Positions 25,280-37,300 of a stretch of DNA of 64,000 nucleotides are shown here, piece after piece. The stretch's first letter is position 1. Each line of letters begins with the position of its first letter. This stretch comes from Miscanthus floridulus. Its lineage: Eukaryota > Streptophyta > Magnoliopsida > Poales > Poaceae. A program made the translations under genes and the position numbers. Below the pieces are notes generated by a model, which ran no database searches, had not been told where the DNA came from, and saw only the letters and a list, made by a program, of their open reading frames with translations. The stretch is taken from positions 58,094,078-58,158,077 of the forward strand of contig NC_089591.1 in NCBI RefSeq assembly GCF_019320115.1. The letters run 5' to 3'.

Positions 25280-25751
25280 TGTCGACAAAATATCATCGGC
25301 AGTCCTCTAAGGGGTATCCCACAAAGGTAGATTGATCAGCAGGGGAGCATGAGATCAAGAACAAGAAGGCAACAGAGACATGTGAGTTAGACAGGTTCAG
25401 GTTGTCAGTATGACGTAATACCTTACTCCTGTGGTCTATTGGTTTGTATTAGCTATCATATGATATTGCATAAGTTTGGAGGGGGTCCCTGCTCGCCTTA
25501 TATAGTCCAGGGAGTAGGGTTACAAATTAGTTAGGTCTGAGAGATAACCGGAAAGTAATAACTGATTACAGGAATCTTGAAATCATACATATCTAACAGA
25601 TCTCATAGTATCTTCAGGATATCTTCCAGATGTCTTGCAGAAGGCGTCGACCAGAGTCGTGCCCCACAAGGCTTTGTCTTGTGGGCTGGGCTGCCCCTGA
25701 GGGCATAGCCCATGTGGTCTACCGTGGGTATCCAGGGTCATACCCCCCACA
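25280..25751 (-). repeat. Gypsy 5' LTR, about 472 bp
   Basis: Begins TGTCGACAAAAT at 25280 and ends CCCCCCACA at 25751. A minus-strand TATATAA (25498-25504) is a plausible promoter TATA box. No second copy is present on the left. Confidence 0.7.
25498..25504 (-). promoter_or_regulatory. TATA box of the gypsy LTR
   Basis: Minus-strand TATATAA in a GC-richer context within the LTR, at the usual upstream distance from an R region. Confidence 0.45.
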
Positions 25752-27437
25752 GATACATTTGCCTTGATCATCTCGATTTTTGTTTTTCTCTTTCTTCTTT
25801 TCCATGTTGAGCTTGATCATCTTCAACACATGTCCATCTCCATCTCCATGGACTTCATCACCATGCTCCATTACTTGGTATGTACCAACCTTGCTCATAT
25901 GACACTCATGACAAAGGTTAGTACTTAGGTTTCATCAATTAGCCAAAACCAAACTAGGACTTCCAAAGTACTAAAATGAACTTTGAGTGAAAGATATCTT
26001 ACAACCCCACTTCCTAGTGGTAAGGTGAAGTGTTAGGGTTGCTCCTTTGATGTCGGAAGGTCACGACTTTGTAGGTCAAGTCCAAACCCTAAGAGGAGAG
26101 TTGGGGAGGAAGATAAACCAATAAGAACAAATATGATAGCACAAATCACAACAACAACAAGCATGTGGCACACAAGAATTTAACCTAAGGTTTGGCAACC
26201 CCACAAAGGAGCTCCTACGTCTTCTTGTTGAGGTGACCACAAAGGTTAGAGTCTCTTTCACCTCCTTGCCTCTCTCAAAGCAACCACAAAGGTTACTTGA
26301 GCTTTCCACTAAAAAATCAAGGGTAATACAAACTTCTCAAGGCTCTTCCATAAGATGGAAGCTCTTGGGCGACGCCTAGCCGGCTAGGGTTCCAAGACTA
26401 TAGGGGAATCAAACTTGCCAAAGTGATTTTCTCACTCAATCCACTCTCCTTTCACTCAACACTGTAGGGGAATCAAAGATTGGAGCAAAGGGGAGAGGAG
26501 AGGGGTGCATTGAATGCTTGGGAGCTATTTTGGATGAAGGTTGCTGAGCAATGAATGAGTTGGTCCCGGTTAGAAGAGAGGAGAGATCTATTTATACTCA
26601 AAGGCAAATCCAACCATTCAGATCTGAGTCAGAAGTTCCAACACAGATCGCTGGAACTTCTAGCACAATGCAAAAACATTGTTCATGTAGACAGTCCACT
26701 AGGCTTGCTCGCATATCGTCGGAACTCCTAGTGGTCGCCAAGACTTCCGGCTTCCGTCGGGACTTCCGACAGACATGGTGAGCCAGGCGACTAAGTCCCA
26801 AAGTGTCGGGACTTTTGGCGGGAGCCAGGACTTCCGGCACCTAGAACTCCCGACTCCCGTTAGGACTTTCGACGGGCGAAGATGTGCAGGCAGCTAAGTC
26901 GTGAAGTGTCGGGACTTTTGGAGGGAGTTGGAACTTCTGACACCTGGAACTCCCGACTCCTGTCGGGACTTCCGATGGGCGAAGATGTGCAGGGGGCTGT
27001 GGCTAAGTCAGCAAGCGTCGGGACTTCTAGCACCAAATGTCAGGTCTTCTGACAGCGGGAACTCCTGGCTCACGCCAGAACTTCCGACTATCAAAAGTCC
27101 ACAAACTATGTCCAAGTGTTCTTGAGGTGATTTTGTCTCTCTTTTGAGTTTATTTTTATGCTTGAGCACTCTATCTTCCTCAGACCACCTAAACTTGCAT
27201 CCCTCTTTATAGTACGACATGCCTAAACCCAAAACAAAATAAAAAAGCTTTGGAGAGCGCTTTGGGTTCATCCACTTCTTGCACTTGAACAATTGAGGGA
27301 TACAATTTCATCTTAGATAAACTCTTTTAAAGCTTTCAAGGGACTAAAGCTGCAATATATCTCATTAAGATCTCATTAGTCCCAATTTGAATGTCATCAA
27401 TACACCAAAACCCACATAGGGGGCAAATGCACTTTTA
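25752..27437 (-). mobile_element. Copia LTR fragment with tandem GTCGGGACTTC-type repeats
   Basis: About 1.7 kb matching the general plan of the LTR at 12600-13892: ggcgacgc near 26360, ctttatagtacg near 27205, and accaaaacccaca with ttgcactttt-like words close to the end at 27437. The gypsy element's LTR ends inside it at 25751. The portion 26600-27120 is a repeat array. Confidence 0.65.
26804..27120. repeat. Tandem repeat inside copia LTR, period about 103-109 bp
   Basis: Three units begin at 26804, 26907 and about 27016, each opening GTCGGGACTT and containing gaactcc and cgaagatgtgcagg in the first two. Within each unit the short inverted word GTCGGGA...TTCCGAC recurs. Confidence 0.7.
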
Positions 27438-27591
27438 GGTACATCATGCTAATTAAAGAATAAGGCACTCATTAAAAGGAATCCATGGAGGCATGGAGAC
27501 ATAATGTCAAAATGATATTGGCCCAATCTAGTGTCCAATAGTTAAAACATCATATTTTCTGGCCCAATCTACTTTAGGGAGTGCTAGTCAG
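27438..27591. other. Short spacer, nothing recognised
   Basis: AT-rich spacer between the copia LTR fragment and a small MITE, without features. Confidence 0.5.
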
Positions 27592-27663
27592 GACCTATTT
27601 GGATATCATGGGCTAAACTTTAGTCACCTAAATTTTAGACCTAGGTATCAATGCAAACAGGTC
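27592..27663. mobile_element. Small MITE-like inverted repeat, 72 bp
   Basis: The ends GACCTATTTGGAT and ATGCAAACAGGTC form a near-perfect terminal inverted repeat, and the interior (ctaaactttagtc / taaattttagacc) is also self-complementary. The target duplication is not clear. Confidence 0.5.
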
Positions 27664-27959
27664 AACTAAAAGTGAACTAATTTTTAGTTAACAATATCAA
27701 CGGCAGTGCTAGCATCTGGACGCCCATGGCTGCTCTTCGTTTCCCGCTCTTGCTCTATGTCATGCGCCCGCCTGCTCGGACGACTCACCCCGCCCACACG
27801 CCGGGTCGTCTGCACCCCTCTGTTTCCCCACGTGAGCTCAAACTGCTGTGGCGAGATGGAGGGAAGGGAGGGGAGGGGAGGGGAGGGGAGGGAGAGAAGA
27901 GGAGAGGGCGAGGCACATCGTGCGAGGAAGGCACAAGGTACGGGCCGCTGTCCGCCTAT
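27664..27959. other. GC-rich spacer
   Basis: No gene. It contains a purine-rich run of gggaggggag units at about 27858-27900. Confidence 0.45.
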
Positions 27960-28350
27960 CACCAGCGCCATTGCAACTTGTGCAACACCAGATGAACATA
28001 TGCAACATCCAAATGGAACATTTGCAACATATGTCTGGAGATAGATAAAACACTTGAAACATGCATCTGAAACACTTGCAAAAAACCTAAAAACACTTGA
28101 AAAGCCATTGTAGAACATATGCAACATCCAGATAAAACATTTGCAACATAAGTGTAAAATATCTGCAATATCTAAATAAACACACTTGCAACATACGTCT
28201 AAACAAACAGATGCAACATTTGGAACGGACACTTGCAACATGTGTGTATAGCCATTGCAACATATGCAACATCTATATAAAACACTTGGAACATACCTCT
28301 GAAACATCTGAAACACTTAAAAACATACGCTTGTAACATGCGCTTTCAGC
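27960..28350. repeat. Degenerate array of GCAACAT/GAAACA words
   Basis: About 390 bp built from imperfect repeats of acttgcaacatatg and tgaaacacttg, with spacing of roughly 20-40 bp. Both strands give long Cys- and Met-rich frames because the repeat has few stops; these are not genes. The element family is not identified. Confidence 0.65.
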
Positions 28351-29132
28351 AAACCCTAGCAGGCCGGATCCGGCGCTAGGTCGCGGTGGAGAAGGAGGAT
28401 GAAGCTGCGACACCGCTGAGAAAGTGGGGCCCTGGACGGAGATAGCGATGGAGAGTGCTCGGGGCCCGCCGCGCGAGCGTGGGAGGAAGGAGGCATGGTG
28501 GGAGGAGAGCGCGGGGGAGGCAGAGAGTGCGGCGTCGGGGAGCGGCTTGGAGAGGAGCGAGGACGGGACGCAGAAGAAGGCCACCGGGAGCGCCGGCTCG
28601 GCGGTCGGTGCGGGCATCGCGGCTTCACGTGATGAGTCTCGTGGAGTGGGCAGCAGTGAGGCAGAGTGGGAAACGCGGCAACAGGGAGGCGGAAGTGGGC
28701 GCGGGGCGTCCGAAGGGACGGATGCCCGCTCCTTAGCATTACCGCAATACAATCATGCAACATTGCAAGTGTGAGAGAGGGACAGGAAAAAAGAGTGGCC
28801 GGGCTGCTATGTTCCTTGCACACACGTGATATACTAGGATTATTACATACTTGGAAGTTGCTATCGTATACTATACTTCCTATATTGAGTACATCCTGCA
28901 TATATATCCATATATGGACAGATTGTATCTACATTACATTACATGACTACATGCATCATATTTTCCCCCCAATCTTTTATCTATCTTGTTGGTTAATTAA
29001 CTAGATCAAAACTTGTTAGACGCCTCTGGTCTTCTGTGATCGGTCGATCGATCAGACGATCACCCAGTACGTGCAATCAGCAGCTAGCTATCGAGCAGTA
29101 GACCACGTCGATCTATCGATCACATGCTGCAG
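28351..29132. other. GC-rich block, then 3' flank of the CPBP gene
   Basis: 28350-28740 is GC-rich with overlapping open frames on both strands and no family match. It may belong to the same unidentified element as the GCAACAT array. 28750-29132 is AT-rich and should hold the 3' UTR of the minus-strand gene that ends at 29133. Confidence 0.45.
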
Positions 29133-31414
29133 TTACAATGTGTCTGAGCTGCTCCCTTGGCTTCTGACCTGCTGAATCCGTTGCCGTAGCCTTCTCCTGT
29201 GATCGTGGATTTTCCAGAGCCCATGACCAAGGACAACGGTGGAGTATATGCCGTGGGTGATCATAGGTGCCAGGATATTGTCGGTCTGTATTGTATCCAT
29301 ATATCACACACAGATATTGTCAATCATTGCATGAATTATATTCCTGATGATGAACTTAAATCTGATATCATGCATGGACCTACTATGCGTACCTGGATCC
29401 ATTCGAAGCCAAGGTAGAAAGCCAAGATTCCTTCTAGAAGCGGGGAGTATATCTTCCTCATTTGCCTCCTCTCGTACCAAGCTGCAAATCCATGAACATG
29501 TTAAAGGTTAGACTGCACATGTCTCTCTAGCACACTCTAACTACTTTGCAACATTAGAACAGTAACAAAAGAATCTCTCTCTATATATATGGCCAAACAA
29601 ACCTGCAAATAGTTTTTTGAGGTTCTCCTTCCCTGTGCGCGAACGCATTGCTGGTGTCACCACATATGTAGGGTCTGAAATTTAGTTGAACAATACATAT
29701 GTCACTTCACATATATAGCTTATTAATAGATTAAGGATGAATATTGTTGACTCTATCTACCCGAAAAAAACAAATGAAATTAACATATTCATGCAAATTA
29801 GGACTGTCATCAGTAGAACATCGATCACCTTTCGGAGCTGTGGCGATATAGTAGAGCGTTCCTGTGAGGGCTGCAGTGATGACTGCTGCGAACGTTTGAG
29901 CAAATGGAACCAAAGGAGGAACAATACCACTCTGCATTGCATTGGCACAATTTCATAAAGACATACATTAGGTGGACCTTGTACATCACAAAATTTAGTT
30001 TCATCTTCAATTCAGCTGAAAAGCATATATGTACCAGTGATGCAATCCCTCGAGCATCTTTCATTAGCTCCGTGCTTCTTAGGAAAATATCAGCCAATGC
30101 TCCCTACAATTTCAGTGTTTTTACCATCAACAATATGAGCAGATTAAATGAAGTGAAAACACATTTTCCTCCACATAGCTGTAATAACAAAGTAAACTTA
30201 ATAACCATAATGAGAATGGATAGGCAGCACATACCTGAATAGCTGCACGGTAGAACAGCTCCTCACCAACTGAGCTAGCAGCCACGATGAGAATGAACTA
30301 CAAATATAAGAAAAGATCATGTACTCCCCATTTTATATTGATTTTAGCTAGGAGTTTCAAGCCATTCTCCACATAACAACTATCACATCTAGGATAGTGT
30401 TACTAACTAGAGTGTGATTAGATTACACGTTCCATGTTTCACTAGAATCTATTTTGGCTTGGAAAATTGAGTGGAAAATATGCACAGCCAACATTGACAG
30501 ATCATCAAAAGCCACACTGCACACTAATATGAAGGGTGCTTTTAGTACCTGCCATGGTGACATGCCATAGAAGAAGCTGCGAAGCTCCTCATCCTCCACA
30601 TCACGGATGGCACGCGCGTGAGGCGAATACTTGACAACTTCATCCTGAAAGCAGAAATTAAACCACATGCACAAGTTATCTACTAGTACTAGTTAAGCAG
30701 AGATAATAAAATTAAAGGCAAATTAAAAGGAATTGAAATGGGGCCAGGTGATCTGAGTAGAGCCGAGAATGAGAGGACGGTCGATGGTGTACATACATCA
30801 AGGATGAAGAGCAGAGCCATGATTGGCGGAGCTGCATAACCAAGCCCCTCGACAAGTGCGGTGAGAGATGGATGGAAGCCCCCCGTGCAGTCTATCCCGG
30901 CCATTTGGCATATGAATCTCCCGGTGAGCGCCATGGCCCCGTAGATCCCTGTGCAGACATCGGCAGATTGACCAGGAGGGTTAATTGAATGCATGCATGC
31001 TCATGGTGCTCATGATGCAATAAATCAACTACTGTAGATAAATTGAACTAGTAGATGAAGTAGGGGTGGAAGCAAGTACTGACCAATGCCATAGCTGAGC
31101 CTGACGACCGCCCCGAGCTTGTCCCACATGGCGAACTCGGCGTCCCGCGCTCCGAACCCCGTGCTCCCGGCTGCTCCGCCGGCGCCTCCGCCGCTAGTAG
31201 CCACGGGGGCAGCGGTGACCTCGACGACCCTGGGCCCATCGGCGGCGAAGCTGGCGCCTCTCCGTCGCCGGTCTGCCCCGCCGTCGTCGCCCTCAGCCGC
31301 CGCGCGGATCCAGCTGGTGGTGCGGACCCGTGGGGAGAAGCCTATGGAACAGTGGGTGTAGGTGGCGGTGTAGCTGCTACATCTGTGCGCCGAAACGGCG
31401 CTCCCCAGCTCCAT
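29133..31414 (-). CDS. Plastid CPBP/CAAX-protease-like membrane protein, BCM/G type
   Basis: Nine coding exons: 31414-31084, 30948-30797, 30644-30549, 30297-30235, 30103-30035, 29931-29829, 29674-29603, 29481-29393 and 29285-29133. They total 1128 nt, 375 residues and a TAA stop, with every intron GT-AG and the frame intact. Residues 1-60 are Ser/Arg-rich with few acids, like a chloroplast transit peptide. The rest has six or more hydrophobic segments. The CPBP motif EExxxR is present as GEELFYRA in exon 4, and the later N...H pair as NILAPMITHGIYS in exon 9. A histidine of the FxxxH motif is not seen in VPFAQTFAAVITAALTG, so protease activity is doubtful. Length and wording (SPHARAIRDVEDEELRSFFY) fit the thylakoid BCM/G proteins that balance chlorophyll synthesis and breakdown; this assignment is from memory. 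The start at 31414 is chosen because it precedes the transit peptide. Confidence 0.88.
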
Positions 31415-32625
31415 GAATCTCTCTGCTGCGCAGGGGCGACGAACTAGAACTAGAAGAGGAGGAGCCGGGAGAACGAACAGCTGGAAATGGCCGGCACACC
31501 GCACGCAGACAGAGTCACAGAGAAGATGCTTTGTTTTGTTTATCTCCGGGAATAGATTATTCCGTTTGGCCCTCTGGCTCTGATGATCTGGACACGGACG
31601 GACGTTGTGGAGGAGGAGGAGGAGGAGGAGGAGGGGTAAATAAGCAATACTCCTACTGGAACGACAGGTGAAGAAGCTAGCAGACGAAAGACGAAACAAA
31701 TGGATGGATGGAGACCAGCGGCGCAACGCAGGTCTCTTCCTTCCTCTCCGGCCGCCGCTAGTTTTCTCAGTTTTAACCGTTCCCCTCCCTCCGCCTCGTC
31801 TAGTGCTAGTAGTCGTCCGCCTGATTTTGACGGTGACCGGCGACTGCGTGCTTGCTTGCTTGGCGGGTGTGGTGGTGGCGGGAGGCGTGTGGCCAGATGA
31901 GAGGGGATTTGCGTCCTCCAACCAGCGCGTCGCACGTCAACCACGACGGGGATAAGGCCATCCGTAGTCTGTCCCGATGACGCGGCAACGACAAAAAGGT
32001 TGAAAACTGTTTGATTGGGCCAGCCGTCTAACTAGACGGAGCAATGCAAGCAGCCCATCTCAGCCCAAGGGCGTATTCTTTGCAAGTGCCTGCAACGGAG
32101 CCCAGCCAGAGGAGGGCCGAGTTTAGTTTAGGGCCTTTTTGATCCAGATGAAGATTTGGTCGTGTCTCCCTCTAGCTGGGTAATGACGGCCCACGGTGGA
32201 CATCGCGGGCGGATCAACGAGACGCGGCTGACGAGGAAAAAACTGCGGAGGCTGAGGCGGAAAGTAGGAACGGCCGTCCGCTGGAGGCCGAAATTAGAGT
32301 TCAGACAACCCCCTGGGCCCTGTACCGCTGCTTCCCTGTTCCCTCACGGACGTACGCACTGACATCACTGGCACGGACGCACGGTGTACACGTACTGACT
32401 GTACGTAGGAGTATAATCCAAGGCAAATCCGTGAGGAGGAGCGCCCATCGCCCACCGGTCTGAAGGAACCCGTGTGCGTGGTGCTGTGCTGATGGCCTGT
32501 TTCCGTCGTCCACTCGTATCGGTCATCATTGTGCTGGGCTGCTGTCGTCTCACGTCTGCTGTAGCATGCTAAAAGGTGTGTCACAGCAGCACGGCCGGAC
32601 ACGCTCCTGCCATTACAGTAGTTAG
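31415..32625. other. 5' UTR/promoter region of the CPBP gene and intergenic sequence
   Basis: The frame of exon 1 stays open upstream to 31921 on the minus strand. That extension is low-complexity (Arg, Ser and Leu runs over a GGA repeat) and would bury the transit peptide, so I read it as 5' UTR. From 31950 to 32625 no gene was recognised. Confidence 0.5.
31609..31635. repeat. (GGA)9 microsatellite
   Basis: Nine GGA units in the 5' leader of the CPBP-like gene, CCT-rich in the transcript. Confidence 0.85.
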
Positions 32626-32856
32626 GGCCTGTTTAGAATCCAAAAATTTTTGCGCAGTAACCGTCACATCGAATCTTGCGGCACATACATGGAGTACTAA
32701 ATGTAGACGAAAAAAAAAACTAATTACACAGTTGGTCGAGAAATCGCGAGACGAAACTTTTGAACCTAATTAGTCCATAATTAGATATTAATTATCAAAT
32801 ACAAACGAAATGCTACAGTGAGCCAAAATCCAAAAATTTTTGGATCTAAACGGGCC
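32626..32856. mobile_element. Tourist-like MITE, 231 bp, TSD TTAG
   Basis: Terminal inverted repeats GGCCTGTTTAGAATCC and GGATCTAAACGGGCC, each continued by a palindromic caaaaatttttg. TTAG flanks both sides (32622-32625 and 32857-32860), which fits the TTA-type duplication of PIF/Harbinger elements. The interior is noncoding and related to the MITE at 4876-5210. Confidence 0.85.
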
Positions 32857-33132
32857 TTAGAGGACGACATCAGACATGCATCACGCACGGCACTTTCGTT
32901 CATCCGCTGACTCCAATATTCCATGCACGCACCTTCAGGAACATATTATATATATATTCCAAGAACCAGGACACTCCGCGTGAGCAAGCTGGAGCCATTC
33001 AGCCATCCATCCGTCCGACGCCGACTCCGACCGTGTGGAATGGAACCAGCTTGTACTAGCAGCAAGCAAGCAAGCGTCCAAACGCAGCCCTTTCGGGACG
33101 GACGCTAGCTGCTTCGCTACTGCACAGCACTT
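32857..33132. other. Short intergenic spacer
   Basis: Nothing recognised between the MITE and the CACTA element. Confidence 0.5.
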
Positions 33133-33370
33133 CACTATCGGCTTCATCGTTGTAGGAATTAGGAGAACCTTCGCTGTCGGTTCTGGACTCTGAAAATCAC
33201 AAATTGATTTTGAATGCGACCGAACCGATAGTGCCGACAATTATCACTGTCCGTATGTGTCTTTAACCGGCAGTGGCTCGACGGCAATATATCATTGTCG
33301 GTTCAAGCTAAGAACCGACAGTGATTGAGCTTTGCCACTGTCGGTTCTAGCTAAGAATCGACGGTGATAA
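33133..33370. repeat. CACTA left terminal and subterminal repeats
   Basis: The CACTATC terminus is followed by pairs such as cattgtcggttcaagctaag/aaccgacagtg (near 33292-33324) and cactgtcggttctagctaag/aatcgacggtg (near 33337-33367). These are the likely transposase-binding sites. Confidence 0.8.
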
Positions 33371-34305
33371 GCTTACAGCATAAAAAGGCTACAACCGTCC
33401 TCTCATTTCTCCTCTCTTCCGTCCTAAGAACAGAGGTGCACGTTTGGGCCATTCCTTCTATTGTTGCGGTTGCTCTTCACCATGAAGCTAACGCTTGAAT
33501 TTTGAAGAATGGCTTGATCTTTTTCTTTAAGGTTTGTAACAAACATCCACTCCTTTGATTTTGTTGTTTAATTAGCTTCGTTTTGATGGCTACATTGCTT
33601 GATTCTCATTCTAGTTCTTTTTTCATTCTAGAGAACACTTTTTCAATTGGATATTTGTACAAGGATCAAATTATGATGAATCCATTATCCAAAAGGTTGG
33701 TGTCTATGAATACATTTAAATTTCTAGCTAATTATTCCATAGTGGTCAAGATCATCATTGTTAGTATGTTATGCTATAATTAGTTCTTAGAAGTCGAGTA
33801 GATTCTTTTATAATTTGTTGGAAAAATTAATCTGTGTCACATAACAACAAATTGTTTGGAGCTACATTGTTGTTCATGATCATGTCTCCAATTTTAGACT
33901 TTTTTATAAAATTAATGTCTCCATTTTTATATGGCATGGAGTAGAATAATTATTCTTTATTATTGTGCAATAATTTTTTTATGGGGCTGCGTTTTTTCAA
34001 TTTATATGGGCATTGTTTAGAGCTATATTGTTGTTCATAATCATGCCTCCAATTTTAGTCTTTTTTTAAAATAAGTGTCTTCATTTTTATATGACATGGA
34101 GTAGAATAGTTATTCTTCATTATTGTGCAATAATTGTTTTTTTACTACGATTTTCAATTTACAGGGCCGAGGCTACCAATTTCAATTTTCCAATAATTAG
34201 TGTGCAATAATGTTTTTTAAAAATGATACTTTCGAGCTACAATTGTTGTTCATGAAGCTCGATTTCTTATTAATTCTTTATAATTACTGTCTTAATTTTT
34301 TTTTG

Positions 34306-37300
34306 TGCAGAGATGGGTCGAGAGTAGATATATCTGTCCCGAATGGACAAGCGGTACATGCATGGCATCAGCTAGTTTATCATCAATGCCAAAGCCCATG
34401 CTAGGAATGAGAACATTGTCTTCCGCTTATGCAAAGATTGCAAGAATTAAAGGGACTTTTATCAAATTGAGTCTATACGTTCGCACTTGATTAACAGGGG
34501 GTTCATGCCAAACTATACGATATGGACTATGCATGGCGCGAGGTTGGTGTGAATGTTCCGCAGGAAAACGATGATGATGTGGACATGCCTGACGTAGCCA
34601 TCCACGATACTAACGAGGAACCCGGTGTCAACATAGAACCTATGGCCACAGTTAATAATCAGCCTATTCGCTTGCTCATAAACGATCGTGGATTATAAGA
34701 CAGAACAATATTTTTCTCTCACACCAAACCAACCAGCAGTAATAATCCACGATCGTTTCAGCCAAAATGAACAGGCTGAATGTGTTTAGGAACACGCTAG
34801 CTGACGACATCGAGGATAACGATGGTATTTTTCTCAACTGCTAATAATGTAGAGACCGGATGTCTTAGTGAAAGATAGCTAGGAAAGCTAGAGAAAATAA
34901 GACAAGATGACAAAACACTTTTGTATAAGAATTGTTCAATGAGCAAACTAGAAGCCGACATCATGCTGTTAGAGTTCAAATCGACAAACGGATTGAGCGA
35001 TAAAGGCTTCGATCAGTTGTTAGGTATAATAAGAAAAATGCTCTAAAAATGAGTTGTCAGAAAAGACATACTTGGCCAAGCAAATGATCTGCCCCATCGG
35101 CCTCGATGTTAAAAAATCCACGCGTATTCTAATAATTGCATATTGTACTGTGGAGAAAAATACAAAGACTTGGATAAGTGCCCCAAGTGTGAAGCTCCAC
35201 GGTACAAGGAAGGGCCATCAGATGAGGGTACCAAGACCAGAGGAGGTCCCGTAAAGATCGTTTGGTATTTCCCTATAGCTCCCTGGGTGCATAGCCTGTT
35301 TGTATGTGCAAAGTCAGCCAAGCTGTTGCGCTGGCATGGCAAAGAGCGTAAGAAAGATGCAATAATGAGGCACCCTGCCGATGGAAATGATTGGAGGACT
35401 ATCAATACTATATTCTATAAAGACATCGGTTGAGAGGTAAGGTAACTTTGGTTTGCTTTGAGCACGGATGAGATGAATCCTCTCAACCAGGTTAGAAGCA
35501 ATCATAGCACCTGGCCAGTGATGCTCTGTATATACAACCTTCCACCTTGGGTCTATATGAAGCGGTTGTATATCCAGATGCCACTACTGATCTAAGGGCC
35601 AAGATAACCTAGGAATGACATCGATGTGTTTCTAGAACCAGTGATCAATGAACTAGTGGAGATATTTGAAAAGGGTGTGCCAGATGTTTGGGACGAGTAC
35701 AAAAAGAAACATGTCATGATTAAGGGAGTACTTATCGCTACAATCACTGACCTGCCAGGTCAAGATTCGTTGTCCGGACATAAGACAAAAGGCTATACTA
35801 GATGTGTCCATTGCTTGGACGACACCAATGCGGTAAATCTGCCAAATAACTCAAAGATAGTTTATATGGAACACCGTAGGTTCCTACATAAGGATCACCC
35901 TTACCGCAGGAACAGAAAAAATTTCAACGGTACTATTGAGAAATGCTTAGCTCCAAAATATCGAGACGGACCTGCGATACTTCGAGAACTCAACAAACTA
36001 GAGGTTGTCCTTGGGAAGGGGGACAATGCAGTAGCAGCGCCTGATGAGAGCGTTTGGAAGAAAAAATGGTTTTATGGAAACTACCTTACTGGCCATTTTT
36101 GAGTGTACGCCACTGTCTTGATCCTATTCACATCACTAAAAATGTGTGCGCTAACATGCTTAACACCTTGATGGACACTAGGGGACATCGAAGAATTCAC
36201 TAGCCACATGTCTAGACATGCAACACTTGAGAATTAGGAAGGAGCTACATCACGTGGAGCTAGAGAATAGCCAGTTCGAACTTTCGGTTGCGTCATGGAC
36301 ATTGAAGAAGGAAGAAAAGCGTACGCTTATTTCTTTCTTCAATGAACTCAAAGTCCCGATGGGCTACTATGCGAACCCAAAAAGGCTAGTGAACATAAGA
36401 GAACTCAAGTTTGACTATGGCCCTATGAAGACCCATGACTGTCATGTCATTATGACTTAGTGCTCCCTGTTGCCCTACGTGGTTTCCTCCCCCCCAAAGG
36501 TCCACGCCCCAATCATAAAGTTATGCTCGTCCTTCAACACGATCTCAAAAAAGGTCATTGATGTGTCCACGCTAGAGCAGCTATAGCGGGACATAGCCAA
36601 AACTCTCGTTAGGCTTGAGATGCATTTTCCATCGACTTACTTTGATATCTCATTGCATCTGCTCATTCATCTTATTGACCAAATTAGAGCCCTTGGCCCA
36701 ATGTACCTGCATCAGATATTACCTTTCAAAAGAATGATGAAAGTTTTCAGGAGATATGTTAGGAACAGATTCAGGCCAAAAGGGGACATGATTGAAGGAT
36801 GGTCAAAGGAGGAGGTATTGAGTTCTGCACATATTATTTGGACATCAAAAGGGTTAGAGTTCTAAAATCTCATCACGAGGGAAGACTACGTGGGAAAGGA
36901 ATGATCAGGGAGAAATCTGTTACAGTAGACGACCCTGTTTCTTTCAGACAAGCATAGTTCGTTGTTCTCCAGCAAGCTGAGGGTGTGATGCCATAAATTG
37001 ATAAGCACAGGCAATCGCTGCAAACTTTATATCCGAGCAGGTCATAGGCTTGGCTAGATAAAAAAACATAAGGAGAAATTTGTCAACTGGTTGCGATGCT
37101 GCTTGCTTGAAATAAAGTTGGGTAATCAACTGAATGCCTTAGCCAAGGGACATTCGAGTACATATTTTAAGTACCAAGGATATGAGATCAATGGATTCAC
37201 ATTTTACACAAAAAAATAAGATGAAAAGAGCACATACCAAAATTGTGGTGTTCATTTTGATGCTCACGACGAAAACGACAACGTGTAGGCGATATACTAT

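Larger units (their letters stand above)
22893..25751 (-). mobile_element. Truncated gypsy retrotransposon: gag, PBS and 5' LTR
   Basis: Reads right to left: LTR 25280-25751, primer binding site 25261-25279, then a decayed gag to 22893. There it is cut off exactly at the insertion site of the giant-LTR element. No pol domains remain. Confidence 0.8.

Noticed and set aside
26700..27100. CRISPR-like repeats
   Set aside because: Repeat units of about 103-109 bp are tandem and degenerate without unique spacers, inside an LTR of a plant element.
27684..28316. Cys- and Met-rich open frame of 210 codons on the minus strand
   Set aside because: It is the translation of a degenerate GCAACAT repeat array; both strands and several frames are open.
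28356..28901. Pro/Arg/Ser-rich minus-strand ORF of 181 codons
   Set aside because: GC-rich block with overlapping frames on both strands, no intron or motif evidence.
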